Of a stretch of DNA of 64,000 nt, positions 53,622-62,394 are shown one piece after another. How positions within the stretch are numbered: position 1 is the first letter of the stretch; each line of letters opens with the position of its first letter. Position numbers and translations under genes: made by a program. This DNA comes from Streptomyces sp. TS71-3 (GTDB taxonomy: Bacteria > Actinomycetota > Actinomycetes > Streptomycetales > Streptomycetaceae), in NCBI RefSeq assembly GCF_018327685.1, contig NZ_BNEL01000003.1, positions 2,108,001-2,172,000 on the forward strand, written 5' to 3'. The notes below the pieces were generated by a model. The model saw only the letters and a program-made list of their open reading frames with translations. It was not told the origin of the DNA and ran no database searches.

Positions 53622-54848
53622 TCAGTGGAGGTGGTGTCTGAGTGCCGCGTGAGGGTCGGACCTGCCCGATGCGAGCCCGGGGTCGGTGTGGACGGTGGCG
53701 GCGGTCAGGCGGGGGACCGCGTGGATGAGGGCGTGTTCTGCTTCGGCGGCGATGGAGTGGGCGGCCTCGATGGTCAGGTGGGGGTCGACGATGATGTCGG
53801 TCTCGGCGCGCAGGGCGTGGCCGATCCAGCGCATGCGGACCTGACTGATGTCCTGGACGCCGTCGACGTTGCGCAGCGCGGTCTCGGCGCTGTCGATCAG
53901 CTTGGGGTCGACGGAGTCCATCAGGCGCCGGTACACCTCCCGGGCAGCGTCCTTGAGGACCATCAGGATGGCGGCGGTGATGAGCAGGCCGATGACGGGG
54001 TCGGCCCAGCGCCAGCCGATGGCGACGCCGCCGGCGCCGAGGAGGACCGCGAGGGACGTGAAGCCGTCTGTGCGGGCGTGCAGGCCGTCGGCGACCAGGG
54101 CGGCGGAGCCGATCTTGCGGCCGGTGCGGATGCGGTAGCGGGCGACCCATTCGTTGCCGATGAACCCGACGACGGCGGCGATGGCGACGGCCCACAGGTG
54201 GGTGACGTCGCGGGGGTTCAAGAGGCGGTCGACGGCTTCGTAGGCGGCCAGCGCGGAGGAGGCGGCGATGGTGAGCACGATGGCGATGCCGGCGAGGTCT
54301 TCGGCGCGGCCGTAGCCGTAGGTGTAGCGGCGGGTGGCGGCTTTGCGGCCGAGCAGGAACGCGATGCCCAGCGGTACGGCGGTCAGCGTGTCGGCGGCGT
54401 TGTGGATGGTGTCGCCCAGCAGCGCCACGGAACCGGAGATCGTGACGATGACCGCCTGGATCACGGTGGTCAGGCCGAGGATGCCCAGCGAGATCCACAG
54501 GGTCCGCAGGCCCTCGCGTGAGGTCTCCAGCGCGGAGTCGACCTTGTCCATCGCCTCGTGGCTGTGCGGGGTGACGAAGTGCGAGACCTGGTGCCGCAGA
54601 TTCGACCACCACCCCGACCCGTGCGCGTGGTCATGATCGTGGTCGTGCCCGCCGTCGCCGTGATCGTGGCTGTGGCCGGGGTCCGCGGCGGTGGGGGCCT
54701 CGTCGTGGGTGTGGCCGCGGGAGGCGGCTCCGCCGTGGCTGTGCGCGGCCTTGCGCGCGGGCCGGCCGTCGCCGCCGTCGCCCGTGCCCTGGTCGTGATC
54801 GTGGGGGTGGTCGTGGCTGTGCGGCTCGTGGTGGGGCGTGTCGCTCAC
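53622..54848 (-). CDS. CDF-family metal cation efflux protein (zinc/cobalt/cadmium)
   Basis: A 408-residue cation diffusion facilitator. The N-terminal 75 residues are very rich in His and Asp (HDHPHDHDQ, HSHDHGDGGHDHDHDHAHG), then six helices with the metal site in GDTIHNAADTL (HxxxD pair in helix 2) and VADGLHARTDGFTS (helix 5), and a cytoplasmic C-terminal domain. The GTG at 54848 is preferred (GGAAGGTGG upstream); an ATG at 54896 is possible but comes close to the divergent ArsR gene. It exports Zn, Co or Cd against protons. The ArsR gene at 54914 reads away from it and probably controls it. Confidence 0.9.
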   Translation of the reverse strand: MSDTPHHEPHSHDHPHDHDQGTGDGGDGRPARKAAHSHGGAASRGHTHDEAPTAADPGHSHDHGDGGHDHDHDHAHGSGWWSNLRHQVSHFVTPHSHEAMDKVDSALETSREGLRTLWISLGILGLTTVIQAVIVTISGSVALLGDTIHNAADTLTAVPLGIAFLLGRKAATRRYTYGYGRAEDLAGIAIVLTIAASSALAAYEAVDRLLNPRDVTHLWAVAIAAVVGFIGNEWVARYRIRTGRKIGSAALVADGLHARTDGFTSLAVLLGAGGVAIGWRWADPVIGLLITAAILMVLKDAAREVYRRLMDSVDPKLIDSAETALRNVDGVQDISQVRMRWIGHALRAETDIIVDPHLTIEAAHSIAAEAEHALIHAVPRLTAATVHTDPGLASGRSDPHAALRHHLH

Positions 54849-54913
54849 AGCGGCCACCTTCCGGCTTGTCGGTCGGGCTGGACTTCCGGGGTTCATCAAA
54901 CCATTATGTGCGT

Positions 54914-55273
54914 ATGGATGCACGCATGCACTTGTCAAGTGCGCACGATGAGCAACAGTCAGGCGACGGCGAACGCCTCGCGGTCGCGGTAGAGGTGCTG
55001 GGGCTGATGGCCGACCGCACCCGGCTGGCGCTCCTGCGGCGCCTGGGTGAGGGCGAAGCCGACGTCACCACACTGACCGAAGCCGCGGGTGGCGCGACCA
55101 GGACGTCGGTCAGCCAGCACCTGGCCCGGCTGCGGCTCGCCGGGCTGGTGACCACGCGCAAGGAAGGGCGCAGGGTCGTCTACGGGCTGCGGCACGGACA
55201 CCTGCGACGCCTTGTCGGCGAAGCGCTGAACGTGGCCGATCACGAAGTCGGTCACCTGCCGCCCCATGCTTGA
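54914..55273 (+). CDS. ArsR/SmtB-family metal-sensing repressor
   Basis: A 119-residue winged-helix repressor. The DNA-reading helix is in GGATRTSVSQHLARLRLAGLV, the wing in TTRKEGRRVVYGL. The C-terminal helix ends VADHEVGHLPPH, an alpha-5 type Asp/His cluster as in Ni/Co or Zn sensors (NmtR, SmtB); no alpha-3 Cys pair is present. ATG 54914 is used; ATG 54926 is an alternative. The 65-base gap to the divergent CDF gene should hold the operator. Confidence 0.87.
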   Translation: MDARMHLSSAHDEQQSGDGERLAVAVEVLGLMADRTRLALLRRLGEGEADVTTLTEAAGGATRTSVSQHLARLRLAGLVTTRKEGRRVVYGLRHGHLRRLVGEALNVADHEVGHLPPHA

Positions 55274-55366
55274 CGTTTCCCTGCGTCGGCAGTCGGACCG
55301 ATCGGCACCTCTGCCCGGCGAGCGGCCGGAGGGCCCGCATCCCTGGGCGTGGCGGCCTGTGGTGTC

Positions 55367-55765
55367 CTACCGGGTGGTGTTGATCGGATGCTCGCTCACG
55401 GGGGTGTCCGGCCGGGTGTCGGTCAGGCCCATCTGGAGATGCTCGATGTGGTAAAAGGCCTGATCCAGTAGTTCGGCGACGTGGTTGTCGTACAGGGCGT
55501 ACATCACGGAGCGGCCCTTGCGGGTGCCTGTGACGAGGCCGAGGTTGCGTAGCAGGCGGAGCTGGTGGGAACAGGCGGACTGCTCCATGCCTACCTCGGC
55601 GGCCAGTTCGGTGGCGGGTAGCGGTCCTTGGCGCAGTCGGGCGAGGATCAGCAGCCGGGACGGGGTGGCCAGGGCCTGCAGGGTGGTGGCGATCTTGCCG
55701 GCGGTGGCCGCGTCCAGTGGGGCGCGCGGGATGGAACTGGCGGCGTTGCTGACTCCGTGACCCAT
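55367..55765 (-). CDS. ArsR/SmtB-family metal-sensing repressor, divergent to P1B-4 ATPase
   Basis: A 132-residue winged-helix repressor. The recognition region is AAEVGMEQSACSHQLRLLRNLGLV and the wing GTRKGRSVMYAL. The last helix has LLDQAFYHIEHLQ, a D-x4-H-x2-H arrangement of alpha-5 metal ligands typical for Co/Zn/Ni sensors. The ATG at 55765 with AGAGGG upstream is preferred to a TTG at 55792, which would overlap the operator. It faces the P1B-4 ATPase gene across a palindrome. Confidence 0.87.
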   Translation of the reverse strand: MGHGVSNAASSIPRAPLDAATAGKIATTLQALATPSRLLILARLRQGPLPATELAAEVGMEQSACSHQLRLLRNLGLVTGTRKGRSVMYALYDNHVAELLDQAFYHIEHLQMGLTDTRPDTPVSEHPINTTR

Positions 55766-55785
55766 GCCCTCTATGGTATCGACCC

Positions 55786-55815
55786 GATGCAATGCATGAA
55801 TTCATCTTCATGTGT
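55786..55815. promoter_or_regulatory. ArsR-type operator candidate with ATGAATTCAT palindrome
   Basis: The perfect ten-base palindrome ATGAATTCAT (55796-55805) lies in the 98-base AT-rich gap between the repressor and the P1B-4 ATPase gene, with ATGCA to the left and ATCTTCATG to the right partly extending it. Position and symmetry fit a SmtB/ArsR operator. Confidence 0.55.
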
Positions 55816-55863
55816 TCCTGTATGGTGGGAGCGATCGGAGCGGCTCCCGCAGAGAAGGGCATC

Positions 55864-57855
55864 GTGTCGATGTCGTCCACCATCACCGGCCCGGCACCTG
55901 ATGCGGACGCGGTCCGTGACGCGCTGCCCCGGCGTCGTCGTACACGGATCTTCGCGCTGCCCGAGTCGCGCTGGGCGGCAGCCGCGTTGCTGCTGTTCCT
56001 CCTCGCGCTGCCCCTGTACCTGCTCGGCGCGCCTGCCTGGGCGTGGGGCCCGTTGTTCGCCCTCACCTACGTGACCGGTGGGTGGGAGCCCGGCTGGGCC
56101 GGGTTGCGGGCACTGGGGGAGCGGACTCTCGACGTGGATCTGCTGATGGTGGTCGCAGCCCTGGGGGCCGCCGCGATCGGTCAGGTTTTTGACGGCGCGT
56201 TGCTGATCGTCATCTTCGCCACCTCGGGCGCGCTGGAGGCCATCGCCACCGCGCGGACGGCCGATTCGGTGCGAGGGCTGCTGGATCTGGCCCCCGGGAC
56301 AGCGAACAGGGTCACGGACGACGGTGCGGAGGAGGCCGTGCCCGGCGCCGACCTGGCGGTGGGCGACACGATCCTGGTACGCCCCGGTGAGCGCGTCGGG
56401 GCCGACGGGCGGGTGTTGGACGGGGCCAGCGAGGTGGACCAGGCCACCATCACCGGGGAGCCCTTGCCGGTGGTCAAGGAGCCTGGAGACGAGGTGTTCG
56501 CCGGTACGTTGAACGGCACCGGTGTCCTGCGGGTGAAGGTCGAGCGGGATCCGTCGGACTCGGTCGTCGCGAGGATCGTGGCCATGGTCGAGGAGGCGTC
56601 CGGGACGAAGGCGCCGACGCAGTTGTTCATCGAGAAGGTGGAGCAGCGTTACAGCCTGGGCATGGTGGCCGCCACCGTGGCGCTGTTCGCGGTGCCGCTG
56701 CTGTTCGGCGCGGCGTTGCAGCCCACGTTGCTGCGGGCGATGACCTTCATGATCGTGGCGTCTCCCTGTGCCGTGGTGCTGGCGACCATGCCGCCGCTGC
56801 TGTCGGCGATCGCCAATGCCGGCCGGCACGGGGTGCTGGTGAAGTCCGCCGTTGTCATGGAACGGCTGAGCCAGGTCGACCAGGTGGCCCTCGACAAGAC
56901 CGGCACGCTGACCGAGGGCACGCCAGAGGTGACCGGCATCCGGCCGCTGGCGGGCTCCGGCCTCTCCGAGGACGGACTACTGCGCCTCGCTGCGGCTGCC
57001 GAGCACCCCAGCGAGCACCCGTTGGCCCGCGCGGTCGTCGCTGCGGCCCGGGCCCGCGGTCTCGACCTCCCCGCGGCGGTGGATTTCTCGTCCGCTCCCG
57101 GCGCCGGCGTGTGTGCGACCGTCGACCATCACCCCGTCGCGGTGGGCAGCCCGGAGCGGCTGCTCGCGAGCCTGGGTGAGCAGAGGTGCGCCGCGGAGGC
57201 CACAAGCCTGGCCGCTGCGTTGGCGGCGGACGGACTCACTGCCGTCGTGGTGATGGTGGACGGTGCCCCGGGCGGAGTTCTCGTCATCTCCGACCGGCTC
57301 CGGCCGGAGGCCAAGGCGGCAGTCACCGCACTGGGCGTGCTCACGGGCGCGGCCCCGGTGCTCGTCACCGGTGACAACCCGGGTGCCGCGGCGCGGCTGG
57401 CCGGTGACGTCTGCATCACCGACGTGCGCGCCGGCCTGCTGCCGCAGGACAAGGCCGCCACGGTCAGGCAGATGCAGGAAACCGGGCGGAAGGTGCTCGT
57501 GGTCGGCGACGGCGTCAACGACGCCCCCGCGCTTGCCGCCGCCCACATCGGCATCGCCATGGGGCGCGCCGGCTCCGACCTCGCTCTGGAGACCGCTGAC
57601 GCCGTCGTCGTCCGCGACGAACTCGCCGCCATTCCGGCTGTCGTCGGCCTCTCCCGCCGAACCCGCCGTCTCGTGGTGCAGAACCTCGCGATTGCCGCGG
57701 TGTTCATCGCCGGCCTGGTCATCTGGGACCTGGCCGGCATCCTGCCCCTACCGCTGGGCGTCGCCGGCCACGAAGGCTCCACCGTCATCGTCGGCCTCAA
57801 CGGGCTGCGATTGCTCGCCGACGGCGCCTGGCGGCGGGCCCTTCAGGGCAGGTGA
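55864..57855 (+). CDS. P1B-4 type heavy-metal ATPase (cobalt/ferrous iron/zinc exporter, CoaT/CtpD-like)
   Basis: A 663-residue P-type ATPase without N-terminal metal-binding domain. The membrane site is S300-P301-C302 rather than CPC, and the last helices carry HEGST at 636-640; SPC plus HEG[ST] defines subgroup P1B-4. D344 in DKTGTLT is the phosphorylated residue, SEHPLARA the nucleotide motif, GDGVNDAPAL the hinge. GTG 55864 with GAAGGG upstream is chosen over distant in-frame starts at 55792-55822. P1B-4 pumps usually export Co(II), Fe(II) or Zn; the divergent ArsR with His/Asp sites supports Co or Zn control. Confidence 0.92.
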   Translation: MSMSSTITGPAPDADAVRDALPRRRRTRIFALPESRWAAAALLLFLLALPLYLLGAPAWAWGPLFALTYVTGGWEPGWAGLRALGERTLDVDLLMVVAALGAAAIGQVFDGALLIVIFATSGALEAIATARTADSVRGLLDLAPGTANRVTDDGAEEAVPGADLAVGDTILVRPGERVGADGRVLDGASEVDQATITGEPLPVVKEPGDEVFAGTLNGTGVLRVKVERDPSDSVVARIVAMVEEASGTKAPTQLFIEKVEQRYSLGMVAATVALFAVPLLFGAALQPTLLRAMTFMIVASPCAVVLATMPPLLSAIANAGRHGVLVKSAVVMERLSQVDQVALDKTGTLTEGTPEVTGIRPLAGSGLSEDGLLRLAAAAEHPSEHPLARAVVAAARARGLDLPAAVDFSSAPGAGVCATVDHHPVAVGSPERLLASLGEQRCAAEATSLAAALAADGLTAVVVMVDGAPGGVLVISDRLRPEAKAAVTALGVLTGAAPVLVTGDNPGAAARLAGDVCITDVRAGLLPQDKAATVRQMQETGRKVLVVGDGVNDAPALAAAHIGIAMGRAGSDLALETADAVVVRDELAAIPAVVGLSRRTRRLVVQNLAIAAVFIAGLVIWDLAGILPLPLGVAGHEGSTVIVGLNGLRLLADGAWRRALQGR

Positions 57856-57984
57856 GCTCTCGCCGCCCACCGGCGAAGAGGCGCCGCGTGCATGCCTGAG
57901 TCGGAATGCGGTAGGGGGCCGCGGTCGTGAGGAGATGACGTCCGACGCCGCAGTCCCGCATAGCCGAGCAGCAGCGCGACGGTG

Positions 57985-58105
57985 CCCGCGTGGCGGCCGG
58001 AAGTCGGTGATGAGGAGTCGACCGCGCGGACGCAGTACGCGGCACATCTCCTTGAGTGCCGGCTTCCGCGCGTGCTCGGGGATGTGGTGGAACGCGAAGC
58101 GCGGG
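57985..58105 (-). pseudogene. fragment of a class I methyltransferase
   Basis: On the minus strand, FAFHHIPEHARKP and LKEMCRVLRPRGRLLITDF match the post-motif region of UbiE-like methyltransferases (the usual HH-x-P, ALxEMxRVLRPGGRLLxxD). There is no SAM-binding glycine motif upstream, a stop lies just before, and the frame is lost after PPRG. It is leftover of a deleted gene. The 57856-58188 gap holds nothing else supported. Confidence 0.5.
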
Positions 58106-58188
58106 CGAGGGGCTGGTCAGGCGGTGCGCCGATGAGGTGGCACGCCGGGCGTGGTGACTATCAGTGTGCGATTGAATACGCTCTGCAT

Positions 58189-58608
58189 GTGATCGGAGTG
58201 TGGGCCCGCCCAGCGGCCACCAGGCGTTCGGGCCGTGGGGCCCTGGTGCTCGGCCTGGTGCTGCTGATCGCCGCGCACATCGGGGGCGCCCACCATCACG
58301 CGACGTTCGACGAGCCGTTCACCGTCGTCGTCGCATGCACCCCACAGGAAGACGGGGATCACGCCACCGGATCCGTCGAGCACGGTCCCTGGCACCGGCA
58401 CACGGCGGGCGCGCACGTCGACCACTCCATGGACCGGCCCCGGGCGCGCGACGACGCGCCGGCAACCGGAGGTGCTCTCGCAGGCCACGCCCTCCCCGGA
58501 CCCTGGAACCCCGGGGCGGTCGCCCCGGCGGACAGAAGACCGCGGGACGTCACCGAGTCGCCGCCCGGCCGTTCCGTTCTCGCTCTGAACTGCGTCTGGC
58601 GGCAGTAG
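58189..58608 (+). CDS. small His-rich membrane or secreted protein
   Basis: A protein of about 139 residues with one N-terminal helix (GALVLGLVLLIAAHIGGA) followed immediately by HHH and an outer part rich in His (HGPWHRHTAGAHVDHSM, GHALPGPW). GTG 58189 is the best start, with GTG 58198 close by; an AT-rich patch TGCGATTGAATACGC just before could be its promoter, so the message may be leaderless. A metal-binding envelope protein is suggested by composition and by the metal-efflux neighbours. No named family recognised. Confidence 0.5.
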   Translation: MIGVWARPAATRRSGRGALVLGLVLLIAAHIGGAHHHATFDEPFTVVVACTPQEDGDHATGSVEHGPWHRHTAGAHVDHSMDRPRARDDAPATGGALAGHALPGPWNPGAVAPADRRPRDVTESPPGRSVLALNCVWRQ

Positions 58609-58733
58609 GCACCGCCCACACGTCCCGACCAGGTCCGCCGCCGTGAAGCGGTGAAGGACCGCGGCCGGGCGTGCCCGCGCGCCCTGTTCCGCCTGTCCCG
58701 CACCCAGACGAGTCATGGGTGCGAAGGAGTCGC

Positions 58734-59879
58734 ATGTCCATGAACCTCTCCCTGCTCGAACCCTTCACTCCGGGGGCGTACGCTCCCGTCCCCTCGATCG
58801 CGCGCCGTCCCTCCCACCTCGTCGGGAACACCCCGGTGCTGTGGATCGGCGAGCCCTTCGCCCAGCCCGGCCGTGGCTTCTTCGCCAAGCTGGAGGGAGC
58901 CAACCCGGGCGGCATCAAGGATCGGCCCGGTTTGCACATGGTCCGTTCGGCCCGGCGCCGCGGCGACCTCGCGCCGGGCGCGCCGATCGTGGAGTCCTCC
59001 AGCGGCACCCTCGGACTCGGGCTGGCCCTGGCCGGATTGACGTACGGCCATCCCGTCACGGTCGTCTCCGATCCGGGCATGGAAGCGGCGGTGGTCAGGC
59101 TCCTCGCCGCGCTCGGCGCACGGGTCGACCTCGTCTCGGATCCCCACTCCCGGGGCGGCTGGCAGCAGGCCCGCCGGGACCGGGTCGCCGACCTGCTCGC
59201 CTGCCTTCCCGGCGCCTGGTGCCCGGACCAGTACAACAACCCGGACAACGTGGCGGCGTACCGGCCGCTGGCCGGCGAACTCATCGCCCAGCTCGGCCGC
59301 ATCGACGTGCTGGTGGCCTCGGTGGGCACCGGCGGCCACTCCGCCGGCGTCACCGCGGGACTGCGCGAGTCCTTCCCCGATCTGGAGCTGATCGGCGTGG
59401 ACACGGTCGGCTCCACGATCTTCGGGCAGCCGGCGGGGACCCGGCTGATGCGGGGACTCGGCTCCAGCATCCACCCCGAGAACGTCGACTACGCGGCCTT
59501 CAACGAGGTGCACTGGGTGGCGCCCGCCGAGGCGGTCCGGGCCTGCCGGCAACTGGCCCGCCGGCACCACGCCTGGGGAGGCTGGAGCGTCGGTGCGGTC
59601 GCCCTGGTGGCAGGCTGGGCCGCGCGTACCCACCCGATCGGGACCAGGATCGCCGCGGTCTTCCCCGACGGCCCCCACCGCTACCTGGAGACCGTCTACA
59701 GCGACGCCTGGTGCGACGCACACGGTCTCCTCGACCGCGAACCCCCGGGGGAGCCGGACGAGATCGCCGAGCCCGACGAGCGCACGGTGACCTGCTGGAC
59801 GCGGTGCCGCCGGGTCCGCGACCCGCTGGGCCGGGGGCCGGCGGCCCGCACCGACGCGGCCCCGGCGGGTACGCGGTGA
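58734..59879 (+). CDS. PLP-dependent cysteine-synthase-family enzyme
   Basis: A 381-residue fold-type II PLP enzyme. [10 protein letters not shown] opens the domain, PGGIKDRP carries the PLP lysine, [13 protein letters not shown] the substrate loop, VGTGGHSAG the phosphate loop; a C-terminal extension of about 60 residues is Arg/Pro-rich. The ATG at 58734 has GAAGGAG five bases upstream. Its stop overlaps the MFS gene (GTGA). It is nearer to normal cysteine synthases than the enzyme at 10941 but the coupling to an exporter points to specialised metabolism, possibly a metallophore or a cysteine-derived compound. Confidence 0.82.
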   Translation: MSMNLSLLEPFTPGAYAPVPSIARRPSHLVGNTPVLWIGEPFAQPGRGFFAKLEGANPGGIKDRPGLHMVRSARRRGDLAPGAPIVESSSGTLGLGLALAGLTYGHPVTVVSDPGMEAAVVRLLAALGARVDLVSDPHSRGGWQQARRDRVADLLACLPGAWCPDQYNNPDNVAAYRPLAGELIAQLGRIDVLVASVGTGGHSAGVTAGLRESFPDLELIGVDTVGSTIFGQPAGTRLMRGLGSSIHPENVDYAAFNEVHWVAPAEAVRACRQLARRHHAWGGWSVGAVALVAGWAARTHPIGTRIAAVFPDGPHRYLETVYSDAWCDAHGLLDREPPGEPDEIAEPDERTVTCWTRCRRVRDPLGRGPAARTDAAPAGTR

Positions 59880-61135
59880 AGGGGCTCCGGGGCCGGGTGG
59901 CCTCCTTCGACCGCGGCGCACGGCTGTTGATGGCCAACCAGTTCGCCATCAACCTCGGCTTCTACATGCTGATGCCCTACCTGGCCGACCACCTCGCCCA
60001 CGGCCTGGGCCTCGCCGCCTGGGCCGTGGGGCTCGTGCTGGGCCTGCGGAACTTCTCCCAGCAGGGCATGTTCCTCATCGGCGGCACGCTGGCCGATCGC
60101 TACGGCTGCAAGCCGATGATCATCGCAGGGTGCGCGCTGCGCACCGTCGCCTTCGGGCTCCTCGCCCTCGCCAGTGTCCTGCCGGCGCTGATCGCGGCCT
60201 CCGTGCTGACCGGGCTGGCGGGCGCGCTGTTCAACCCGGCCGTGCGTGGCTATCTGGCGGAAGAGGCGGGCGAGGAGCGGCGTGTCGAGGCCTTCGCGCT
60301 CTTCAACGTCTTCTACCAGGCCGGCATCCTCGTCGGGCCGCTGGCCGGACTCGCCCTGCTCGCCTGGGACTTCCGCGCGGTGTGTGCGGCGTCCGCGATC
60401 GTCTTCGGGATCCTGGCCGTCCTCCAGGCGAACGCACTGCCGGCCCGTCCGCCGGCTCGCCGCGGTGCCGAGCCGGCGTGGCGCGCGGTGGTCGCGGAAT
60501 GGCGCCTGATCGCGGCCAACCGGTCCTTCCTGCTCTTCGCCGCGGCCATGGCGGGTTCATACGTCCTGGCCTTCCAGGTCTATCTGGCGCTGCCCCTGCG
60601 GGCTCGCGAGCTCTTCGGCGAGCGGGCCGGCTGGGCGACCGGAGCGGTCTTCGCGGTCTCGGCGCTCGCCGGACTCGTGGGCCAGATGAAGCTGACGACG
60701 TGGGCCAGACGCACCCTGTCCGGACCGCGGGCCATCGTGTACGGGCTCGTGGGCATGGGCGCGGCGTTCGTGCCCCTGCTGGCCGGCGTGCACGACTCGG
60801 CGGCGGGGCCGGTCGTCGGAGGCCTGGCACTCGTGCTCTGCGCGGTCATGCTCGCCTGGGGAGGTGCGCTGCTCTACCCCTTCGAGATGGACACCCTCGT
60901 CAGACTCGCGGGCGACCGGCTCGTCGCGACGTACTACGGCGCGTACAGCACGGCCTCGGGCATCGCTGTCTCGCTGGGCAACCTGGCGGTCGGCGCACTG
61001 TTCGACACCGGCGTCGCCTGGTTGCCGTGGACCGTGCTGGCGGCGACGGGCCTGGGGTGTGCCGCCGCGGTCGCCGGACTGCACCGCAGTGGACACCTCG
61101 TCGCGCGCCCGGCCGTGGTGGGGGCTCCTGGCTGA
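59876..61135 (+). CDS. MFS transporter, coupled to the PLP enzyme
   Basis: A 419-residue major facilitator with twelve predicted helices. It begins [24 protein letters not shown] and has the helix 2-3 loop [12 protein letters not shown] typical of the MFS A motif. GTG 59876 overlaps the PLP-enzyme stop. Likely exports the product of that enzyme; plain drug or amino-acid efflux (cysteine exporter type) is the alternative. Confidence 0.86.
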   Translation: MKGLRGRVASFDRGARLLMANQFAINLGFYMLMPYLADHLAHGLGLAAWAVGLVLGLRNFSQQGMFLIGGTLADRYGCKPMIIAGCALRTVAFGLLALASVLPALIAASVLTGLAGALFNPAVRGYLAEEAGEERRVEAFALFNVFYQAGILVGPLAGLALLAWDFRAVCAASAIVFGILAVLQANALPARPPARRGAEPAWRAVVAEWRLIAANRSFLLFAAAMAGSYVLAFQVYLALPLRARELFGERAGWATGAVFAVSALAGLVGQMKLTTWARRTLSGPRAIVYGLVGMGAAFVPLLAGVHDSAAGPVVGGLALVLCAVMLAWGGALLYPFEMDTLVRLAGDRLVATYYGAYSTASGIAVSLGNLAVGALFDTGVAWLPWTVLAATGLGCAAAVAGLHRSGHLVARPAVVGAPG

Positions 61136-61149
61136 GGCGGCCCGAATCC

Positions 61150-61188
61150 GCTCGCACCCGGGCCACCGGCGCCGGCCCGGGTGCGAGC
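61150..61188. terminator. perfect 15-bp hairpin terminator
   Basis: Arms GCTCGCACCCGGGCC (61150-61164) and its exact complement (61174-61188) with a nine-base loop, 14 bases after the MFS stop. Transcription of the PLP-MFS pair should end here. Confidence 0.9.
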
Positions 61189-61353
61189 CGACCGTATGCC
61201 TTCACACCGCGAGGGTTCGCGCACGCCGCGTTCCGCTGAGCGTAGACCTCGTTCCGCGCACCGTGTGCTGACATGTCACGCAGAGGACACGTATGCGTTC
61301 GAGAGGAAGAAGGGGCTCCGGACAGCGGGAGGATGCTCGACGATGGGTGGGCC

Positions 61354-62394
61354 ATGACCACGCCTCCGTCGCCGCCCGATGCGCCGATGCCCGCCCTGCG
61401 CGCGGCGATGTTCGGCATCGTCGGAGCGGTGCTGGGTATTGTCGCGCACCATCTGGCCACCGACGGGCCCGTGCCGTGGCGCCAGATCCTGACGGCAGTA
61501 GCGGTCCTGTTCGCGGTGGGGCTTGCCGGCGTCCGGCAGCCCCACTCCCTTCCGGTCGTGGTGATGGTCAGCGGTGCGGCACAGGGTGGTCTCCACTGGT
61601 GGCTGTCGGCATCGTCCGGCCACCGCATGGGTGCGATGGCGGCACACGCACAAGGGCCGGGCCACGTGGACGCGCACCAGACGGTGCACGAGCGTCTGCA
61701 CGGTTCTGTCGTCATGACCGCGGCACACGTACTGGCCACGGTCGTCGTCGCGGTCCTGCTGCACCGCGCGGATCTGGCGTGCTGGTACCTCACCCGCGGC
61801 GTGGCATCCGCACTCGGTGCCGTGCGGGACCGCATCGCCCTCTCGTACGAGCTGGTGCACGGCCGCGTCACGCGGCCGCGGTTCGTGCCCAGGGTTCGTG
61901 TCCCGGAGCAACGGGACCGGTGGTCGCCGCAGGCGGCGGCGTTCGCGGACGTGGTGGTGCCCAGGGGACCTCCGCGGGCGGGGTTCGGCCTCGTCACCCG
62001 ATCCCGCGGGGGTGGCCATGCGGCCGCCCCGCGCTCCCACACACCTGGAGACACGTCACCATGTCACGCACCCCGCGGCAGACGAGCCGTGCACGGCAGG
62101 CCGCCGCCCGGCGACTGCCCCTCGCGGCCGGGGCGGCCGCGATCGCCCTCCTCCTCTCCGCCGGCCCGGCACTCGCCCACGTGGAGGTCACGTCGGACAA
62201 GCAACAGGCCGGTGCTGAGAACGCCACGATCTCCTTCGACGCCGAGGCCGAATCCGACTCGGCCGGCATCACCGGACTACGGGTGGTCCTGCCCGAAGGC
62301 GTCGCCCCCGCCGACGTCACCTATGGGGAAGGTCCGGCCGGTTGGAAGTTCAAGGCCACCGATGACGGCTACACGGTCGGGGGACCGGCCGTGA
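61354..62394 (+). CDS. membrane protein of the RGPP family (paralogue D, aberrant 3' end)
   Basis: The fourth member of the family of 9265, 19685 and 34470. It keeps ALRAAMFGIVGAVLG, AHHLA, GGLHWWLSAS, a His/Met-rich loop (HRMGAMAAHAQGPGHVDAH) and the motif VVPRGPPRAG near 61960-61985. The other three stop within about ten residues of RGPP; here the frame runs on to 62394, overlapping the YcnI gene by 334 bases, so the natural stop was probably lost by mutation or frameshift and the true product may end near 62000. ATG 61354 is likely; ATG 61333 is possible. It lies upstream of a copper protein, in keeping with the copper context of the family. Confidence 0.6.
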   Translation: MTTPPSPPDAPMPALRAAMFGIVGAVLGIVAHHLATDGPVPWRQILTAVAVLFAVGLAGVRQPHSLPVVVMVSGAAQGGLHWWLSASSGHRMGAMAAHAQGPGHVDAHQTVHERLHGSVVMTAAHVLATVVVAVLLHRADLACWYLTRGVASALGAVRDRIALSYELVHGRVTRPRFVPRVRVPEQRDRWSPQAAAFADVVVPRGPPRAGFGLVTRSRGGGHAAAPRSHTPGDTSPCHAPRGRRAVHGRPPPGDCPSRPGRPRSPSSSPPARHSPTWRSRRTSNRPVLRTPRSPSTPRPNPTRPASPDYGWSCPKASPPPTSPMGKVRPVGSSRPPMTATRSGDRP

